From NCBI RefSeq assembly GCF_008329715.1, contig NZ_VTSR01000022.1:228457-292456 (forward strand): a stretch of 64,000 nt of DNA, in the 5' to 3' direction. The stretch comes from Gimesia chilikensis. Its GTDB lineage: Bacteria > Planctomycetota > Planctomycetia > Planctomycetales > Planctomycetaceae. The position numbers were made by a program, and so were the translations under genes. This document shows, one piece after another, positions 37,801-46,430 of this stretch; the stretch's first letter is position 1; the number at the start of each line of letters is the position of its first letter. The notes below the pieces were generated by a model. The model was not told where the DNA came from. It ran no database searches and saw only the letters and a program-made list of their open reading frames with translations.

Positions 37801-37998
37801 AACTATCAGGAATTTCGGGATGACCGTGTGGTCTTTTACATCCGGCAACTGCCCCGCGGAAAACATAGTCTGAATTATCGGTTACGAGCCGAAATCCCCG
37901 GGAAGTTCAGTGGCTTACCGACTACGGGTGAGGGCATGTATGCTCCCGAACTCAAAGCCAATTCCGACGAAATGAAACTGCAAATCATCGATAAATAA
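31804..37998 (+). CDS. Alpha-2-macroglobulin family protein, thioester motif apparently lost
   Basis: 2064 residues with an N-terminal signal or anchor (LLWSCMLVSLTSLGVYLFAA). Residues about 30-420 are helical and TPR-like (LADSYQKQGNYGDAWELYQK). MG-type beta-sandwich domains follow from about 640 (ITDRPVYRPGQKVDYKFWVR is the MG2/A2M_N signature). A Trp-rich insert lies at about 807-862. A low-complexity, bait-like segment lies at about 1240-1310. The A2M core starts with FWNGAINPDRDGLAEVSFKM. The place of the CxEQ thioester reads HKTTDCTLYRFLPTVM, so Cys, Glu and Gln are replaced (Thr1526, Asp1528, Cys1529). A helical barrel (DGGWGWFSGWQERSSPFFTA) and a receptor-binding-like end follow. Known homologues trap proteases in the periplasm; a thioester-less one would trap without a covalent bond. 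Confidence 0.92.
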   Translation: MLKLSIKKHLLWSCMLVSLTSLGVYLFAAEKSPPKARSLADSYQKQGNYGDAWELYQKLATRQDSSATEVVHDLQAGIQCLQRLNRVSEIDAFREAILKVHSDEPLVLSSLAETLIQGPYFGYIIDGKFIRGHQRGGSRYVNTREQDRLRALQLMSQAVEELKSSNDPTLAAQIYADYARYLMSGRQGRDAWKLQILTDLEATPDYQSVGAEPGNWFRGEPSGGPEGAPVDANGKPVYYRVPESWEEAANDGERWRWMLAESVKQEPGREGRALLEVANFTRSQFGVQTLQQYFPLLYRSRAMDDAKEEEQVNPYSLESLKESETLARLATGIQRFELPADQNYILLYQKVISLGKSNQAENALAQLTSVFENRRQYPEAAKYLQQNIQEYGDPGQNKQKHLKQIVGNWGEFAPTQTQAAGQGAKVDYRFRNGKQVHFEAYEINVAELLKDVKDYLKSHPDRLDWNKINISNLGYRLVQEQQKKYQGALVSRWDMKLEPLEGHRDRRVTVATPLQNAGAYLLIAKMEDGNTSRIVVWLDDTVIVHKRMADRTFYYVADARSGQPVPNANLEFFGYQNKYVARNQRQTLTASFAEQTDENGQAFPEKNLLKREFQWIAIARTKSGRFAYQGFDRFWYQPSPQEEYQVNKIYGITDRPVYRPGQKVDYKFWVRNVGYDLSKSEEALFDQREVTLKLIGRDQKQIFEKTLTTDEYGGANGEWEIPQDAALGSYSFVVEVKYDFPPGNKRNRKFASSFSFRVEEYKKPEYEVSVEAPDEPVALGDTIKAKIKAKYYFGSPVINAEVKYKVTRTSYEQHWYPYDPWDWLYGSGYWWFTSDHPWYPGWGRWGCIAPGPWWIHRRSAPPEVVMSNTVPIGSNGEVEIEIDTALAKAIHGDEDHRYEITAEVVDESRRTIVGKGSVLVAREPFKVFAWMNRGYYRVGDSMTASFKAQTLDQKPVQGTGKIVLYRITYNQQGEPQETAVQEWDVNPQEDGTINQKMSATQAGQYRVACVVTDKQGKQIEGGSLFTIRGEGFDGKEYRFNDLEIIVEKKNYQPGEKVRLLINTNQPGSTILLFLRPVNGIYQKPQVLKLAGKSTTYELDLTRKDLPNLFVEAVTIHQGQVFTEAREIAVPPEKQVVNLEVESSETEYKPGQNATVKLKVTDAEGNPVEGSLVVSVYDKSVEYISGGSNVSDIKSFFWKWKRSHHPLTYSSLSRSFHNLLKQGEVGMQVLGAFGNLIPANADKSDQFGVMEGPGPGVLPAMKSGRATPMAGVPLSMAPAEEKASELQADAAVSSAGSSAVVEPAVRQNFADTAFWNGAINPDRDGLAEVSFKMPENLTSWRIRSWSMGTGTMVGEGQREVVTRKNLIIRLQAPRFFTETDEVVLSANVHNYLKTSKDVKVVLELDGDALEPLDELTQMVTIDANGEKRIDWRVKASRAGFAVIRMKALTDEESDAMQMTFPVKVHGILKTESFTGSIRPADTSAQISFQIPGQRTTELSRLELRYSPSLAGAMVDALPYLIYNPHKTTDCTLYRFLPTVMTQNILKRMGLDLKEIERKRTNLNAQEIGDDQKRAEQWKRYGQNPIFNQAELDLIVKQGVADLTSMQLSDGGWGWFSGWQERSSPFFTARVVQGLALAQQSDVALVPGTLERGVEWLKNYQQQEVRKLLNAPAKTKPYKEYASNLDAYVFLVLVNQGVTNEQMYDFLYRDRTKLSVYALGMLGLASHKLERQDRLTMLMDNMDQYLVQDPENQTAYLNLPENNWWWHWYGNEVEANAYYLKLLSKVDPQNPKAAQLVKYLLNNRKHATYWSSVSDTAIAVEALAEYWTASGEDQPDLTLEVYLDGEKQKEVKITTADLFTYDNKFVLEGDALTAGAHRLEIRKQGRGPVYYNAYVTYFTKEDFITATGLEVKVERKYYQLIPEDADIKTSGSEGQVVDQRVEKYQRQEITRETALKSGDLVEVELIFDSKNDYEYLVFEDFRAAGLEPVELRSGYSYNGLRNYQEFRDDRVVFYIRQLPRGKHSLNYRLRAEIPGKFSGLPTTGEGMYAPELKANSDEMKLQIIDK

Positions 37999-38004
37999 TC
38001 GAGA

Positions 38005-39981
38005 TCAGATCGGCTCCCAGAAGGTACCATTCCATCTGCTGAGCCGATTCTGTTTTGCATCGAACAGATAGAGCGTGCGTTGCGGGAAGATTTGCTGCAC
38101 GCGGGCAGGGGGATACTGATCGGGAAGGTAACGACCGGTCAGGATCTCCTGCTGTTTCAGGTAGGGCGAGTTGATGACGTAGTCGATGTGTCGATCGTGC
38201 GGATCGTGGGCGATGAGCATCAACGCGGGACGTTTGATCTGCGGGTGATGATTCAACATTTGCTGAAACTGAAAATGTTTGAGACGTGAGAAGGCAACAT
38301 TACTCACGATGATTTCCAGCTTGGAGACACCCCATAGTGGGGGCAGGACTGTCAGATTCGTCAGGAAGGCAGTCAGCATCATGGCCAGCCAGAGTACACT
38401 CATCAGGGGGCGGTCGATTTGTTGCCAGATCCGAAACAGCGTCTGCGTGACGCGGGCAAAAATCAGCGCCCAGAGCGGACCGGTTTCGAAGACGTAATGC
38501 CAGTGCATGATGCCGTCATACCAGTAGGGGATGTGGACAACGTGCAGTGATAAGATGGAAGCGAATACCAGCCACCAGCGGGACCACTGTTTCCATTCGG
38601 TCAGTAAAAAGACGAGTGCAGCCAGGGCGAGGGGGATAATTCCCAGTGTCCACTGCAGGCTGGCCAGGAATCGGTTCTGTACATTCTGGACAGCCAGAGA
38701 CGGTGTCAGGTTTTCAGCCCACTTGTCGTAATTATCCAGGACCTTGGGCCCCAGTTTTTGTTCTCCCCGGATGACATTATTAAAACCATACACGTGCCGA
38801 GGGGTGTAGATATCGGTATAGAGCTGATAAGGCATCTTCCAGCCACTACCGGTGATGGACTGATTATACAGAAACAGGCAGATTAATCCGCACGCCAGAG
38901 GCAGCGCAAGTCCCGCCACAGGCAACCAGATTTGCCGGGCTGAGCTTTCGGTTTCTGTTTTCTTTATTTTTTGCAGACACCAGCGGACCAGCTGAACTGC
39001 CTGCCAGATTCCAAACGGCAGGGCAAAGCCGGCGGCTGTCATGGGGCGACACAGCATCGCGAAACTGAGTCCGAGCCCTGCCAGTAAAGCGTCCCCAAAC
39101 GAACTGGTTCGCTGCATGCGCAAGTAGGCCCAGAGAAAGAGGGACAGCCCGACCAGTGTCGGATGATGGGCCAGTAACAGGTTACTGAAGATCGCCATAC
39201 CTGGTGAGAACGCGATGATCAGGCCGCCCAGTAAGCCGACGCCATTCCCTCCGAGTTCTCGTGCTGCCCAGAAGAAAAAGAACGTGGTAACCGCACCCGC
39301 GAGCCAGTACCCCCAGTAAGGATGTCCCCAGGCGAGAAATGGGGCCAGCCAGAGTCCTGTGCCTGGAAAATAGCGGCTGGCCATCTTTCCTTCGTTCAGG
39401 ACATGGACCTGGTCGAAGAGTTCAGGTGCCTCAGCATGACTGGGAAATGAAGTCCGTCCAGCCAATAAAGTTTCCGCCTGAAACAGGTAGCTGTATTCAT
39501 CGTGATAGGCAGGGGGCAGGTCGCCGAGAGCGAGTTCTCGTTCGGCATCCACAATATGATCTGCAGTCCAGCCGCTGATAAAAAGTGACGTCAACGCCAG
39601 GAGCAGGCTGATCGAAATGGCAAACCAGTCCCAATGTTTGTCACTGCGTTTTTTCTCGACCCATGTCTGGGAGAGCCGGGGACGCAGGAACCGAGTGAAG
39701 AATCCCCAGTGGAGGGGGAGTGGCAGCCACCAGCAGAGCGGGCTGAACATTAACAGTATGAAATACGGCGTCGTGTCGACATTCACGTACAAAAAGAAGC
39801 GGGACAGCCAGGGGAGTTGCAGATTCTCGGATTCAACCCGGTTCCATTCATAGGGGGCCAGTAAGGCGAGCAATCCGATCAGGAACAACAGATGGATCAG
39901 CGGGATCCAGCGGGAGGGGGAGGTAGGTATTGTCTCCGCTCCCGAGACGGGCCGGGAGGAAGGTTGCTGTTTCGAATTCAT
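38005..39981 (-). CDS. Membrane glycosyltransferase, GT39/ArnT-like
   Basis: 658 residues with about a dozen membrane helices. After the first helix (WIPLIHLLFLIGLLALLAPY) and two more, an extracytoplasmic loop carries YHDEYSYLFQAETLLAG. The acidic DE pair matches the catalytic aspartate site of the PMT/GT39 superfamily, which uses lipid-linked sugars outside the membrane. Later helices include LGLSFAMLCRPMTAAGFALP and LALAALVFLL, and a soluble C-terminal portion of about 100 residues follows. Acceptor and sugar donor are unknown. It converges on the macroglobulin gene with 6 bp between stops. No good ribosome binding site is seen before the ATG. Confidence 0.8.
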   Translation of the reverse strand: MNSKQQPSSRPVSGAETIPTSPSRWIPLIHLLFLIGLLALLAPYEWNRVESENLQLPWLSRFFLYVNVDTTPYFILLMFSPLCWWLPLPLHWGFFTRFLRPRLSQTWVEKKRSDKHWDWFAISISLLLALTSLFISGWTADHIVDAERELALGDLPPAYHDEYSYLFQAETLLAGRTSFPSHAEAPELFDQVHVLNEGKMASRYFPGTGLWLAPFLAWGHPYWGYWLAGAVTTFFFFWAARELGGNGVGLLGGLIIAFSPGMAIFSNLLLAHHPTLVGLSLFLWAYLRMQRTSSFGDALLAGLGLSFAMLCRPMTAAGFALPFGIWQAVQLVRWCLQKIKKTETESSARQIWLPVAGLALPLACGLICLFLYNQSITGSGWKMPYQLYTDIYTPRHVYGFNNVIRGEQKLGPKVLDNYDKWAENLTPSLAVQNVQNRFLASLQWTLGIIPLALAALVFLLTEWKQWSRWWLVFASILSLHVVHIPYWYDGIMHWHYVFETGPLWALIFARVTQTLFRIWQQIDRPLMSVLWLAMMLTAFLTNLTVLPPLWGVSKLEIIVSNVAFSRLKHFQFQQMLNHHPQIKRPALMLIAHDPHDRHIDYVINSPYLKQQEILTGRYLPDQYPPARVQQIFPQRTLYLFDAKQNRLSRWNGTFWEPI

Positions 39982-40078
39982 GAATCGTATAGATTTCTGC
40001 GGATTGGAACCTGCTGCGAGTTCAAAGGAAAATCATAGACTTCTATTCCTTAATAGAGAGTATAGCTGTGCCGATTGG

Positions 40079-40117
40079 AAAAAAGAAAGGCGTGATCTCC
40101 GAGTAGACCACGCCTTT
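40079..40117 (-). terminator. Intrinsic terminator of the Spy-like gene
   Basis: The arms at 40105-40117 and 40086-40098 pair over 13 positions with one G-U wobble and a 6-nt loop. On the minus strand a short C and six U's follow (40084-40079). It lies 20 bases past the stop. The plus strand also has a short T-run, so it may work both ways. Confidence 0.85.
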
Positions 40118-40138
40118 TTCAGGGAACAGAGACAGATC

Positions 40139-40537
40139 TCAGTTTTTCTTTTTAGCGGCTTTCTTTTTTTCGATCTGAGCCAGGATTTCTCCCAGAATCG
40201 ATTTCTGTGAGGCTGAGAGTACTTCCGCACACTCGGCGTCTTTTTTCGCATCGATTTCAGCGAGTTGTTTCTTCAGACTGTCGATCTGGGCTTTATAGTC
40301 CTTCTGTATTTTATAAATCTTCTCGCGCTGGTCGTCCGTGAGATTCAGCTTTCCATAGTGATTGGGTAAGCGGACTTTCCGTTTGGCAGGAGCCTTTGTG
40401 CCTTCCGTTTTTTTAGCGGTGGGCTTAGCAGTCTCGCCCTCTTTTTGCTGAGCCGGGATAGAGTCGGCCGTACAGATGGTGAATGCGATCACTGTGGACA
40501 AAATGGCAATCATTTTTAAAGCATGCTGTTTCAACAT
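40139..40537 (-). CDS. Small exported Spy/CpxP-like helical protein
   Basis: 132 residues from the ATG at 40537, which has a strong AGGGGG about 6 bases upstream. A signal peptide (MIAILSTVIAFTICTADSIP) is followed by a Lys/Thr/Ala-rich basic linker, then two long helices with LNLTDDQREKIYKIQKDY and VLSASQKSILGEI. LT-x-x-Q repeats of this kind mark Spy/CpxP-type periplasmic chaperones or sensors, though planctomycetes have many remote variants. The tail is lysine-rich (EKKKAAKKKN). A palindromic region covers its promoter, and a clear terminator follows. Confidence 0.7.
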   Translation of the reverse strand: MLKQHALKMIAILSTVIAFTICTADSIPAQQKEGETAKPTAKKTEGTKAPAKRKVRLPNHYGKLNLTDDQREKIYKIQKDYKAQIDSLKKQLAEIDAKKDAECAEVLSASQKSILGEILAQIEKKKAAKKKN

Positions 40538-40574
40538 GGCTTCCCCCTCGTTAAACAACTGGAAATTGTAATCC

Positions 40575-40629
40575 GCCCCCATGGGGGCCACGTGTATATT
40601 ATTGTGTACACGTGGGTTTTTGTGTTCAA
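40575..40629 (-). promoter_or_regulatory. Candidate promoter with two abutting palindromes
   Basis: A 14-bp perfect palindrome (40575-40588, six-base G/C arms around CATG) touches a 9-bp inverted repeat (CCACGTGTA at 40588-40596 and its complement at 40607-40615, 10-nt gap). On the minus strand TTGAAC (40629-40624), 17 bp and CACAAT (40606-40601) make a candidate promoter. The -10 sits in the gap between the arms, a typical place for a repressor operator. The alternative is an mRNA leader hairpin. Confidence 0.4.
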
Positions 40630-40650
40630 CTGTTATTACCGAGATAATCC

Positions 40651-40671
40651 AAAAAAAACTGATAATCAGTT
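40651..40671 (-). terminator. Weak intrinsic terminator overlapping the mutS stop
   Basis: A 6-bp A/T-rich stem (40666-40671 with 40657-40662, 3-nt loop) includes the TGA of mutS and runs straight into eight U's (40658-40651) on the minus strand. Confidence 0.5.
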
Positions 40672-43266
40672 CAGTTGCTCGCGGATGCGGTAGAGTTCTT
40701 CCAGAGCCGCCAGAGGGGTCATTTCATCTACATTCAGATCCCTGATTTCATCCAATACCGGATGGGGGGCATTTCCAAACAGAGAGAGCTGCTGATGCAT
40801 CGATTTCTTCTGTTTGCGGGGGGGAATTGTAGTCTGGCCACTGTCATCGAAGTGGTCTTTTTCCAGCGTTGCCAGAATCTGGTTGGCCCTTTGAATGACC
40901 TGATCGGGGATTCCGGCCAGTCGGGCGACGTGGATCCCGTAACTCTTGTTGGCTGATCCTTCGACAATTTTATGCAGGAAGACGATTTCGCCATCCTGTT
41001 CATGAACGGCCACATTCCAGTTACTGGCCTGCTTGAGTGTCTGTGTCAGCTCGGTCAGTTCGTGATAGTGGGTGGCGAACAGGGTCCGTGCTTTGATCTG
41101 GTCGTGCAGAAATTCGGTCATGGACCAGGCCAGAGAAATCCCGTCGTAGGTACTCGTCCCCCGGCCGATCTCATCCAGGATGACCAGGCTTCGATCCGAG
41201 GCGGAATTCAAGATGCGCGCTGCCTCCGTCATTTCGACCATGAAGGTACTCTGGCCCTTGCTCAGTTCATCACTGGCACCGACGCGAGCGAAAATGCGAT
41301 CGGCAATTCCGATGCGTGCTTCACTGGCGGGAATGAACGAGCCGATTTGTGCCATGAGTGTCAACAGGGCTGCCTGACGGATGTAAGTACTCTTACCTGC
41401 CATGTTCGGTCCGGTGATAATCTGGACTCGGCCGTAAGGTTCGCCCAGCAGGACGTCGTTAGGAACAAATTCCCCCGAAGGCTGCAGGCGATCCAGCACG
41501 GGGTGCCGACTCTCGCGGATGTCGAGTACCGGATCGGTGGTCATTTCAGGTCGCGTGTAACCGGCGTGTGTTGCCAGATGCGCGAGACCGAACAGGACGT
41601 CGATCTGGGCCAGTACTTCTGCAGTCCGCTGGGTGCGAGTGGCTTCTTTCGCAACCTTTTCCCTAAGCGTGTCGAACATGGATTGTTCGAGTTCAATCGC
41701 CCGTTCTTCCGCTTTGAGTACTTTTTCTTCGTACTCCTTGAGTTCGGGAGTGATGTAGCGTTCCTGATTTTTCAGTGTCTGTTTGCGGATGTAGTGTTCG
41801 GGGACTTTGTCCGCGTGGGCAGCGGAGACTTCCAGGTAATAGCCGAAGACTTTGTTGTAACCGACTTTGAGATGGGGAATGCCGACCCGCTCCGATTCTT
41901 CATTCCGATAACTGGCGATCCATTCCTTGCCACCTTTAGAGAGTGAACGCAGCTCGTCCAGCTCATCGCTGAAACCTGAGCGGATGACACCCCCTTCGTT
42001 GAGGGTCAGAGGCGGGTCTTCGACGATCATGGTTTCAATCTCATTGCGGACTTCAGCACAGAGATCGATTCCCGCTTCGAGGGACTGCAGTAATTCTGCT
42101 TTGCGTCCCGATAGTTTTGCTTTCAGTTTTGGCAGCAATGCCAGAGTCTGTGCCAGGAAGCTGAGGTCCCGGGCACTGGCACGTCCCGTAGCGATTCGTG
42201 CCGTCAGACGCTGCAGATCGTATGTTTTTGAAAGTTGTTCCCGCACGTCGTTACAGAGCACCGGGTTTTGTGAGATCTCTTCGACAGAATCGTGGCGTTT
42301 CTGGATTTCATCCAGGCTGGTAAGCGGGTTGGCGATCCAGTCGTTGAGCAGGCGGGCCCCCATGGAGGTCACGGTTTCGTCCAGGACTGAGATCAGACTG
42401 CCTTCCCGTTTTCCTTCGCGGATTGTCCGGGTCAGTTCCAGACTGCGGCGGGTCGCTTCGTCAATCAGCAGACGATCGCCCCGTTCGTACGGTTCGATCT
42501 GGTTGATATGCGGAATGGCACTCCGCTGGGTTTCCTGAACGTATTCCAGCAGTGCACCGGCAGCAGTGATGGCGGGGGTCCCCTGTTCCAGGTTGAAGCC
42601 TTCCAGGGTTTTGGTTCCGAAATGTGTGAGCAGGAGCTTTTCGCATTCCTCTTCTGCAAACGTCCAGGAAGGGCGTTCTGTCAGCATCGTATCCAGGTGA
42701 CCGATGGCGTTCTGAAGTGCTGTGTTCCCCTCAGCAAAGATGCACTCAGCAGGATGGATCCGCGCCAGTTCATCGACCAGATGTTCTGCCGTCGTATTGG
42801 ACGTGAGGAAACGCCCCGTCGAAAGTTCCAGCCAGGCCAGACCGATATCACTTTTGCCAAAATAGATACTGGCCAGAAAGTTGTTTTCATGCGGGTCGAG
42901 CAGGGCGTCGTCCGTCAGGGTTCCCGGTGTAATCACGCGGGTGACTTCGCGCTTGACCATCCCTTTCGCTTTTTTGGGGTCTTCTACCTGATCGCAGATG
43001 GCGGCCCGGTAGCCGGCGTGGATCAGTTTATAGAGATAGCTGTCCAGCGAGTGATGCGGGAACCCGGCCATGGGGATCGGGTTGCTGGAATTTTTATCGC
43101 GACTGGTGAGCGTGATACCCAGAATGCGGGCTGCGATTTCCGCGTCTTCGTAAAACAGCTCATAGAAGTCACCCATCCGAAACAATAACAGTGTTCCCGG
43201 ATTCTGGTGTTTGACTTCCAGATACCGCTCCATCATCGGGGTCAGCTTCTTGCCTGTTTTTGTCAT
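40666..43266 (-). CDS. mutS: DNA mismatch repair protein MutS
   Basis: 866 residues, the normal length. MutS finds mismatches and starts repair with MutL. Domain I begins with [20 protein letters not shown], followed by [14 protein letters not shown], which holds the Phe-x-Glu mismatch wedge. The connector, lever and clamp domains follow. The ATPase has Walker [11 protein letters not shown] near 616, [14 protein letters not shown], Walker [17 protein letters not shown] and [15 protein letters not shown] lies close before the ATG. mutL is not in the window. The gene starts 42 bp after the prs stop on the same strand, so prs-mutS co-transcription is likely. Confidence 0.97.
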   Translation of the reverse strand: MTKTGKKLTPMMERYLEVKHQNPGTLLLFRMGDFYELFYEDAEIAARILGITLTSRDKNSSNPIPMAGFPHHSLDSYLYKLIHAGYRAAICDQVEDPKKAKGMVKREVTRVITPGTLTDDALLDPHENNFLASIYFGKSDIGLAWLELSTGRFLTSNTTAEHLVDELARIHPAECIFAEGNTALQNAIGHLDTMLTERPSWTFAEEECEKLLLTHFGTKTLEGFNLEQGTPAITAAGALLEYVQETQRSAIPHINQIEPYERGDRLLIDEATRRSLELTRTIREGKREGSLISVLDETVTSMGARLLNDWIANPLTSLDEIQKRHDSVEEISQNPVLCNDVREQLSKTYDLQRLTARIATGRASARDLSFLAQTLALLPKLKAKLSGRKAELLQSLEAGIDLCAEVRNEIETMIVEDPPLTLNEGGVIRSGFSDELDELRSLSKGGKEWIASYRNEESERVGIPHLKVGYNKVFGYYLEVSAAHADKVPEHYIRKQTLKNQERYITPELKEYEEKVLKAEERAIELEQSMFDTLREKVAKEATRTQRTAEVLAQIDVLFGLAHLATHAGYTRPEMTTDPVLDIRESRHPVLDRLQPSGEFVPNDVLLGEPYGRVQIITGPNMAGKSTYIRQAALLTLMAQIGSFIPASEARIGIADRIFARVGASDELSKGQSTFMVEMTEAARILNSASDRSLVILDEIGRGTSTYDGISLAWSMTEFLHDQIKARTLFATHYHELTELTQTLKQASNWNVAVHEQDGEIVFLHKIVEGSANKSYGIHVARLAGIPDQVIQRANQILATLEKDHFDDSGQTTIPPRKQKKSMHQQLSLFGNAPHPVLDEIRDLNVDEMTPLAALEELYRIREQLN

Positions 43267-43308
43267 GCGTCCTGATTTTCTCTGACAGTGAGCTATTACA
43301 ATTCGGAA

Positions 43309-44325
43309 TTACTTCTTCGGCCGCTTTTCCGGAAACAGGGTGCTGACACTGGTCCGGTCATGAATGGACCGGATCGCGGCAGCAAAGGAGTGGGCAACCG
43401 AGATGATTTCAATGTTATCCGGCAGGGGATCGATCTGCGCCTCAATGGTATTGGTCATGAACATCTTTTTCAAAGGACTCTGGCCAATTCGTTCGGCTGC
43501 TCCTCTGGATAAAACCCCATGGGTGACCGCAGCGTAGATGTCTTTGGCACCCTTCTTTTTCAGCAGTTCAGCCATGCTGATCAGGGTGCGTCCGGTGATC
43601 GTGAAGTCGTCGACCAGGATGACGTTTTTCCCTGCCACCTCTCCAATGACTTCCAGCATCTCGACGGTTTCGGAGTGATCTTTACGCATCTTATTACCGA
43701 TGACTACCGGTGCCCCCAGCAGCTTTGCAAAATCGGAGGCTTCCTTCGCGAATCCAACGTCGGGACTGCAGACGACCAGATCCTCAATTTTGAGTTTGCG
43801 AATGTGATCGCTGATGACATGTCGCCCGTACAGATGATCGACGGGGACACTGAAGAATCCCTGAATCTGAGGGCTGTGCAGATCCATGGTCAGGACGCGG
43901 TCGGCACCAGCCACTTCGATGGCGTCTGCACAGACACGCGCCCGGATGGATACGCGGGGTTCGTCTTTCTTATCTCCCTTGGCATAACTGAAGAAAGGGA
44001 TGACGGCTGTGATCTGCTGGGCACTGGCCCGTTTGAGAGCATCAATCCAGAACAGAAGTTCAACGAAGTTGTCGTTGACCGGGGAGTGGACCCCCTGGAT
44101 GATATACACATCGCGGCCCCGGACGTTCTCGAGAATCCGGACAAAAATATTACCCTCGCTGAACTTGTGCGCTTCACAGGGGATCAGCCGAATGCCTAAC
44201 TCATCAGCGATTGCTTTTGCGAGCAGTGGATTGCCGGAACCGGCCATGATGGTCAGGTCGCCCTGGGGAGGTTGGAAAGACTGGACGCGGGGCCCTCTGG
44301 ATAATGGGTTGGGAGATTGTGACAT
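43309..44325 (-). CDS. prs: Ribose-phosphate pyrophosphokinase (PRPP synthetase)
   Basis: 338 residues. It makes PRPP from ribose-5-phosphate and ATP for purine, pyrimidine, His and Trp synthesis. I use the ATG at 44325 (MSQSPNPL); a TTG five codons upstream is in frame, and neither has a strong ribosome binding site. Motifs: EGNIFVRILENVRGRDVYII, IDALKRASAQQITAVIPFFS, ADRVLTMDLHSPQIQGFF (metal and ATP site), and the PRPP loop VILVDDFTITGRTL. The loop differs from the usual VDD-x-x-D/A-T-G-G/A-T (it has FTITGRT), and KGDKKDEPR replaces the usual RQDRK. This places it in a divergent PRPP synthetase group. About 20 extra residues precede the fold. Confidence 0.9.
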   Translation of the reverse strand: MSQSPNPLSRGPRVQSFQPPQGDLTIMAGSGNPLLAKAIADELGIRLIPCEAHKFSEGNIFVRILENVRGRDVYIIQGVHSPVNDNFVELLFWIDALKRASAQQITAVIPFFSYAKGDKKDEPRVSIRARVCADAIEVAGADRVLTMDLHSPQIQGFFSVPVDHLYGRHVISDHIRKLKIEDLVVCSPDVGFAKEASDFAKLLGAPVVIGNKMRKDHSETVEMLEVIGEVAGKNVILVDDFTITGRTLISMAELLKKKGAKDIYAAVTHGVLSRGAAERIGQSPLKKMFMTNTIEAQIDPLPDNIEIISVAHSFAAAIRSIHDRTSVSTLFPEKRPKK

Positions 44326-44589
44326 TAAATAACAGATCAATCAAACGGGGCAATTACTCGCCTGAAACGCGACTATTCCCGGGAATTCTTGAATATTTGG
44401 CTTCGCTCCATTCACGAAGAAATGCAGACTCCATAATATCGATGCTGAATGGCAAAACAAGCGAACGCCTGCCATTATCCTCAAGGATGGTTCCAAGAGT
44501 GAGAGTCTCGTCGGTAATATTGACACCACACTGGTTACTCAGGGTGAAACCTCCGAATTTTGCCCGCAAACGATGTTGAGATATCTAAA

Positions 44590-45675
44590 ATGACAGAAAG
44601 AATTTACAACTTTTCTGCGGGACCTGCAGCGCTCCCGTTACCCGTTCTCGAACAAGCTCAGAAAGATCTGATCTCTCTGGGCGATACCGGTATCGGAATT
44701 CTGGAACACTCCCATCGCAGCAAAGCCTTCCTGGCGGTTTATGAAGCTGCTGAAGCTCTTTGCCGTGAACTGGCAGGAGTGCCCGAAAATTATAAAGTCC
44801 TGTTCGTCCAGGGGGGCGCTTCGACCCAGTTCTTTACGATTCCTATGAACCTGCTCTCCAAAGATCAGACTGCTGACTATCTGGTGACTGGTTCCTGGTC
44901 GAAAAAAGCGGTCAAAGAAGCCAAGATGTTTGGTAATGTGAATGTCGCCTGCAGCAGTGAAGATCAGAACTTCTCTTACATCCCTGAAGAAGTCAACTAC
45001 AGTGAAAAGCCGGCTTATGTGCACTTCACCTCGAATAACACCATCTACGGAACCGAATTCGCCAGTGAGCCTGAAGTTCCCGGCGATGCGCCGCTGATTT
45101 GCGATGCCAGCAGCGATATCTTTTCCCGTCCGCTGGATATCAGCAAATACGGAATCGTTTATGCCGGTGCTCAGAAAAATCTGGGACCCAGCGGTGTGAC
45201 GCTTGTAATCATTCGCGATGATCTGATCGAGCAGGGGCCCAGCGACATTCCTACCATGCTGCAGTATCGGACTCATTCCGAAGCCGGTTCGATGTATAAT
45301 ACTCCGCCGACTTTCGGGATTTATATTCTGGGGCAGGTTCTGCAATGGCTGAAAGACCAGGGCGGACTGTCAGTCATGCAGGAGAAGAACCAGGCGAAAG
45401 CCGGTAAGCTGTATGATTACCTGGATCAGAGTAATCTGTTCAAGCCGACTGCGGCGAAGAAAGACCGTTCGCTGATGAACGTCACCTTCGTAACCGGTGA
45501 TGCCGACCTGGATGCGAAATTCATCGCCCAGGCGACTGCTGCAGGTCTGGATGGTCTGAAAGGACACCGTAGTGTCGGCGGCATGCGTGCCAGCATTTAT
45601 AATGCATTCCCGGAAGCGGGCGTCGACAAGTTAATTGAAACCATGAGTCAGTTCGAACAGGAAAATGCCTCTTGA
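44590..45675 (+). CDS. serC: Phosphoserine aminotransferase
   Basis: 361 residues, typical of SerC. It converts 3-phosphohydroxypyruvate and glutamate to phosphoserine, and also acts in pyridoxal phosphate synthesis. I use the ATG at 44590, starting [20 protein letters not shown], the classic N-terminus; the frame opens ten codons earlier. [15 protein letters not shown] and [12 protein letters not shown] follow. The PLP lysine is Lys196 in [12 protein letters not shown], and [16 protein letters not shown] is at the end. Its TGA overlaps the TTG start of the next gene. The 264 bases upstream hold no recognisable RNA element. Confidence 0.96.
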   Translation: MTERIYNFSAGPAALPLPVLEQAQKDLISLGDTGIGILEHSHRSKAFLAVYEAAEALCRELAGVPENYKVLFVQGGASTQFFTIPMNLLSKDQTADYLVTGSWSKKAVKEAKMFGNVNVACSSEDQNFSYIPEEVNYSEKPAYVHFTSNNTIYGTEFASEPEVPGDAPLICDASSDIFSRPLDISKYGIVYAGAQKNLGPSGVTLVIIRDDLIEQGPSDIPTMLQYRTHSEAGSMYNTPPTFGIYILGQVLQWLKDQGGLSVMQEKNQAKAGKLYDYLDQSNLFKPTAAKKDRSLMNVTFVTGDADLDAKFIAQATAAGLDGLKGHRSVGGMRASIYNAFPEAGVDKLIETMSQFEQENAS

Positions 45676-46430
45676 ATCAACCCCAGGACGATAAAGCACA
45701 TGCGGATATAGGGCTGGTCTGTGCTCTGCCGATGGAGGTCCAGCCGTTTCTGGACCGCTGCGAGCACCTCAAAAAGTACACCGGCGGTTCGTATGTGTTT
45801 CGGGGTGGTTTCCTGGATCGAATCAAAGTTGCTGTGGTGCAGACGGGAGTGGGCTTTGCCCGCGCCCGGGCTGCAACCCAGGCATTGATCGACGCACACT
45901 CTCCACCGTGGGTTCTTTCCATTGGTTTCTCGGGGGCACTGCAGTCCGGGATGCGAGTGGGGGATATCGTGGTCGCGACGTCGATCTGTGATCTGCACGG
46001 ACAGGAACTGACGAACGACGTCCATTTTCCGGAAGATCCGGAGAACGGGCTCTATGTGGGCCGGATTCTCAATGCTGACGAAATCGTCCGGACCGTCGAG
46101 GAAAAACAGAAACTGGCCGCGGAGTATGATGCGCTGGCCGTCGATCTGGAAAGCCTCGCGGTGGCCCAGGTCTGTCACGCACAACAACGGGGATTCATGG
46201 CGATCCGGGTGATCAGCGATGACTGCTCAACAGACTTGCCCAAAGAAGTGCTCTCAATTTTAGGGGAGACGGGGGCCGTGCGTGCGGGCGCTGCACTGGG
46301 AGCGGTCTTCAAGCGTCCGGAAAGTATCAAAGAGATGTGGAAGATGCGCGGTGATGCGTCTCGTGCTGCCACTCGCCTGGCCAGTTTTCTGGAAGGCGTG
46401 GTTGTGCAACTCTACGATGCCCGGCATTAG
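45672..46430 (+). CDS. Nucleoside phosphorylase-family protein (MTA/SAH nucleosidase-like)
   Basis: 252 residues. The start is a TTG at 45672 overlapping the serC stop (TTGA), with AGGA 9 bases upstream; the fold begins at [14 protein letters not shown], so later starts would cut it. The purine nucleoside phosphorylase fold is clear: [40 protein letters not shown], and the late [18 protein letters not shown] with the conserved Glu, then [11 protein letters not shown], where Asp should act as proton donor. In MTA/SAH nucleosidases these steps recycle S-adenosyl by-products. A hopanoid-linked phosphorylase (HpnG type) is an alternative. Its stop overlaps the stop of the convergent DUF1559 gene. 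Confidence 0.8.
   Translation: MNQPQDDKAHADIGLVCALPMEVQPFLDRCEHLKKYTGGSYVFRGGFLDRIKVAVVQTGVGFARARAATQALIDAHSPPWVLSIGFSGALQSGMRVGDIVVATSICDLHGQELTNDVHFPEDPENGLYVGRILNADEIVRTVEEKQKLAAEYDALAVDLESLAVAQVCHAQQRGFMAIRVISDDCSTDLPKEVLSILGETGAVRAGAALGAVFKRPESIKEMWKMRGDASRAATRLASFLEGVVVQLYDARH

Noticed and set aside
38009..38048. 8-bp inverted repeat after the macroglobulin gene
   Set aside because: It lies inside the convergent glycosyltransferase gene, has a 24-nt loop and no T-run.
40972..41946. 324-codon plus-strand frame inside mutS
   Set aside because: It is antisense to the conserved MutS core, with no recognisable motif.
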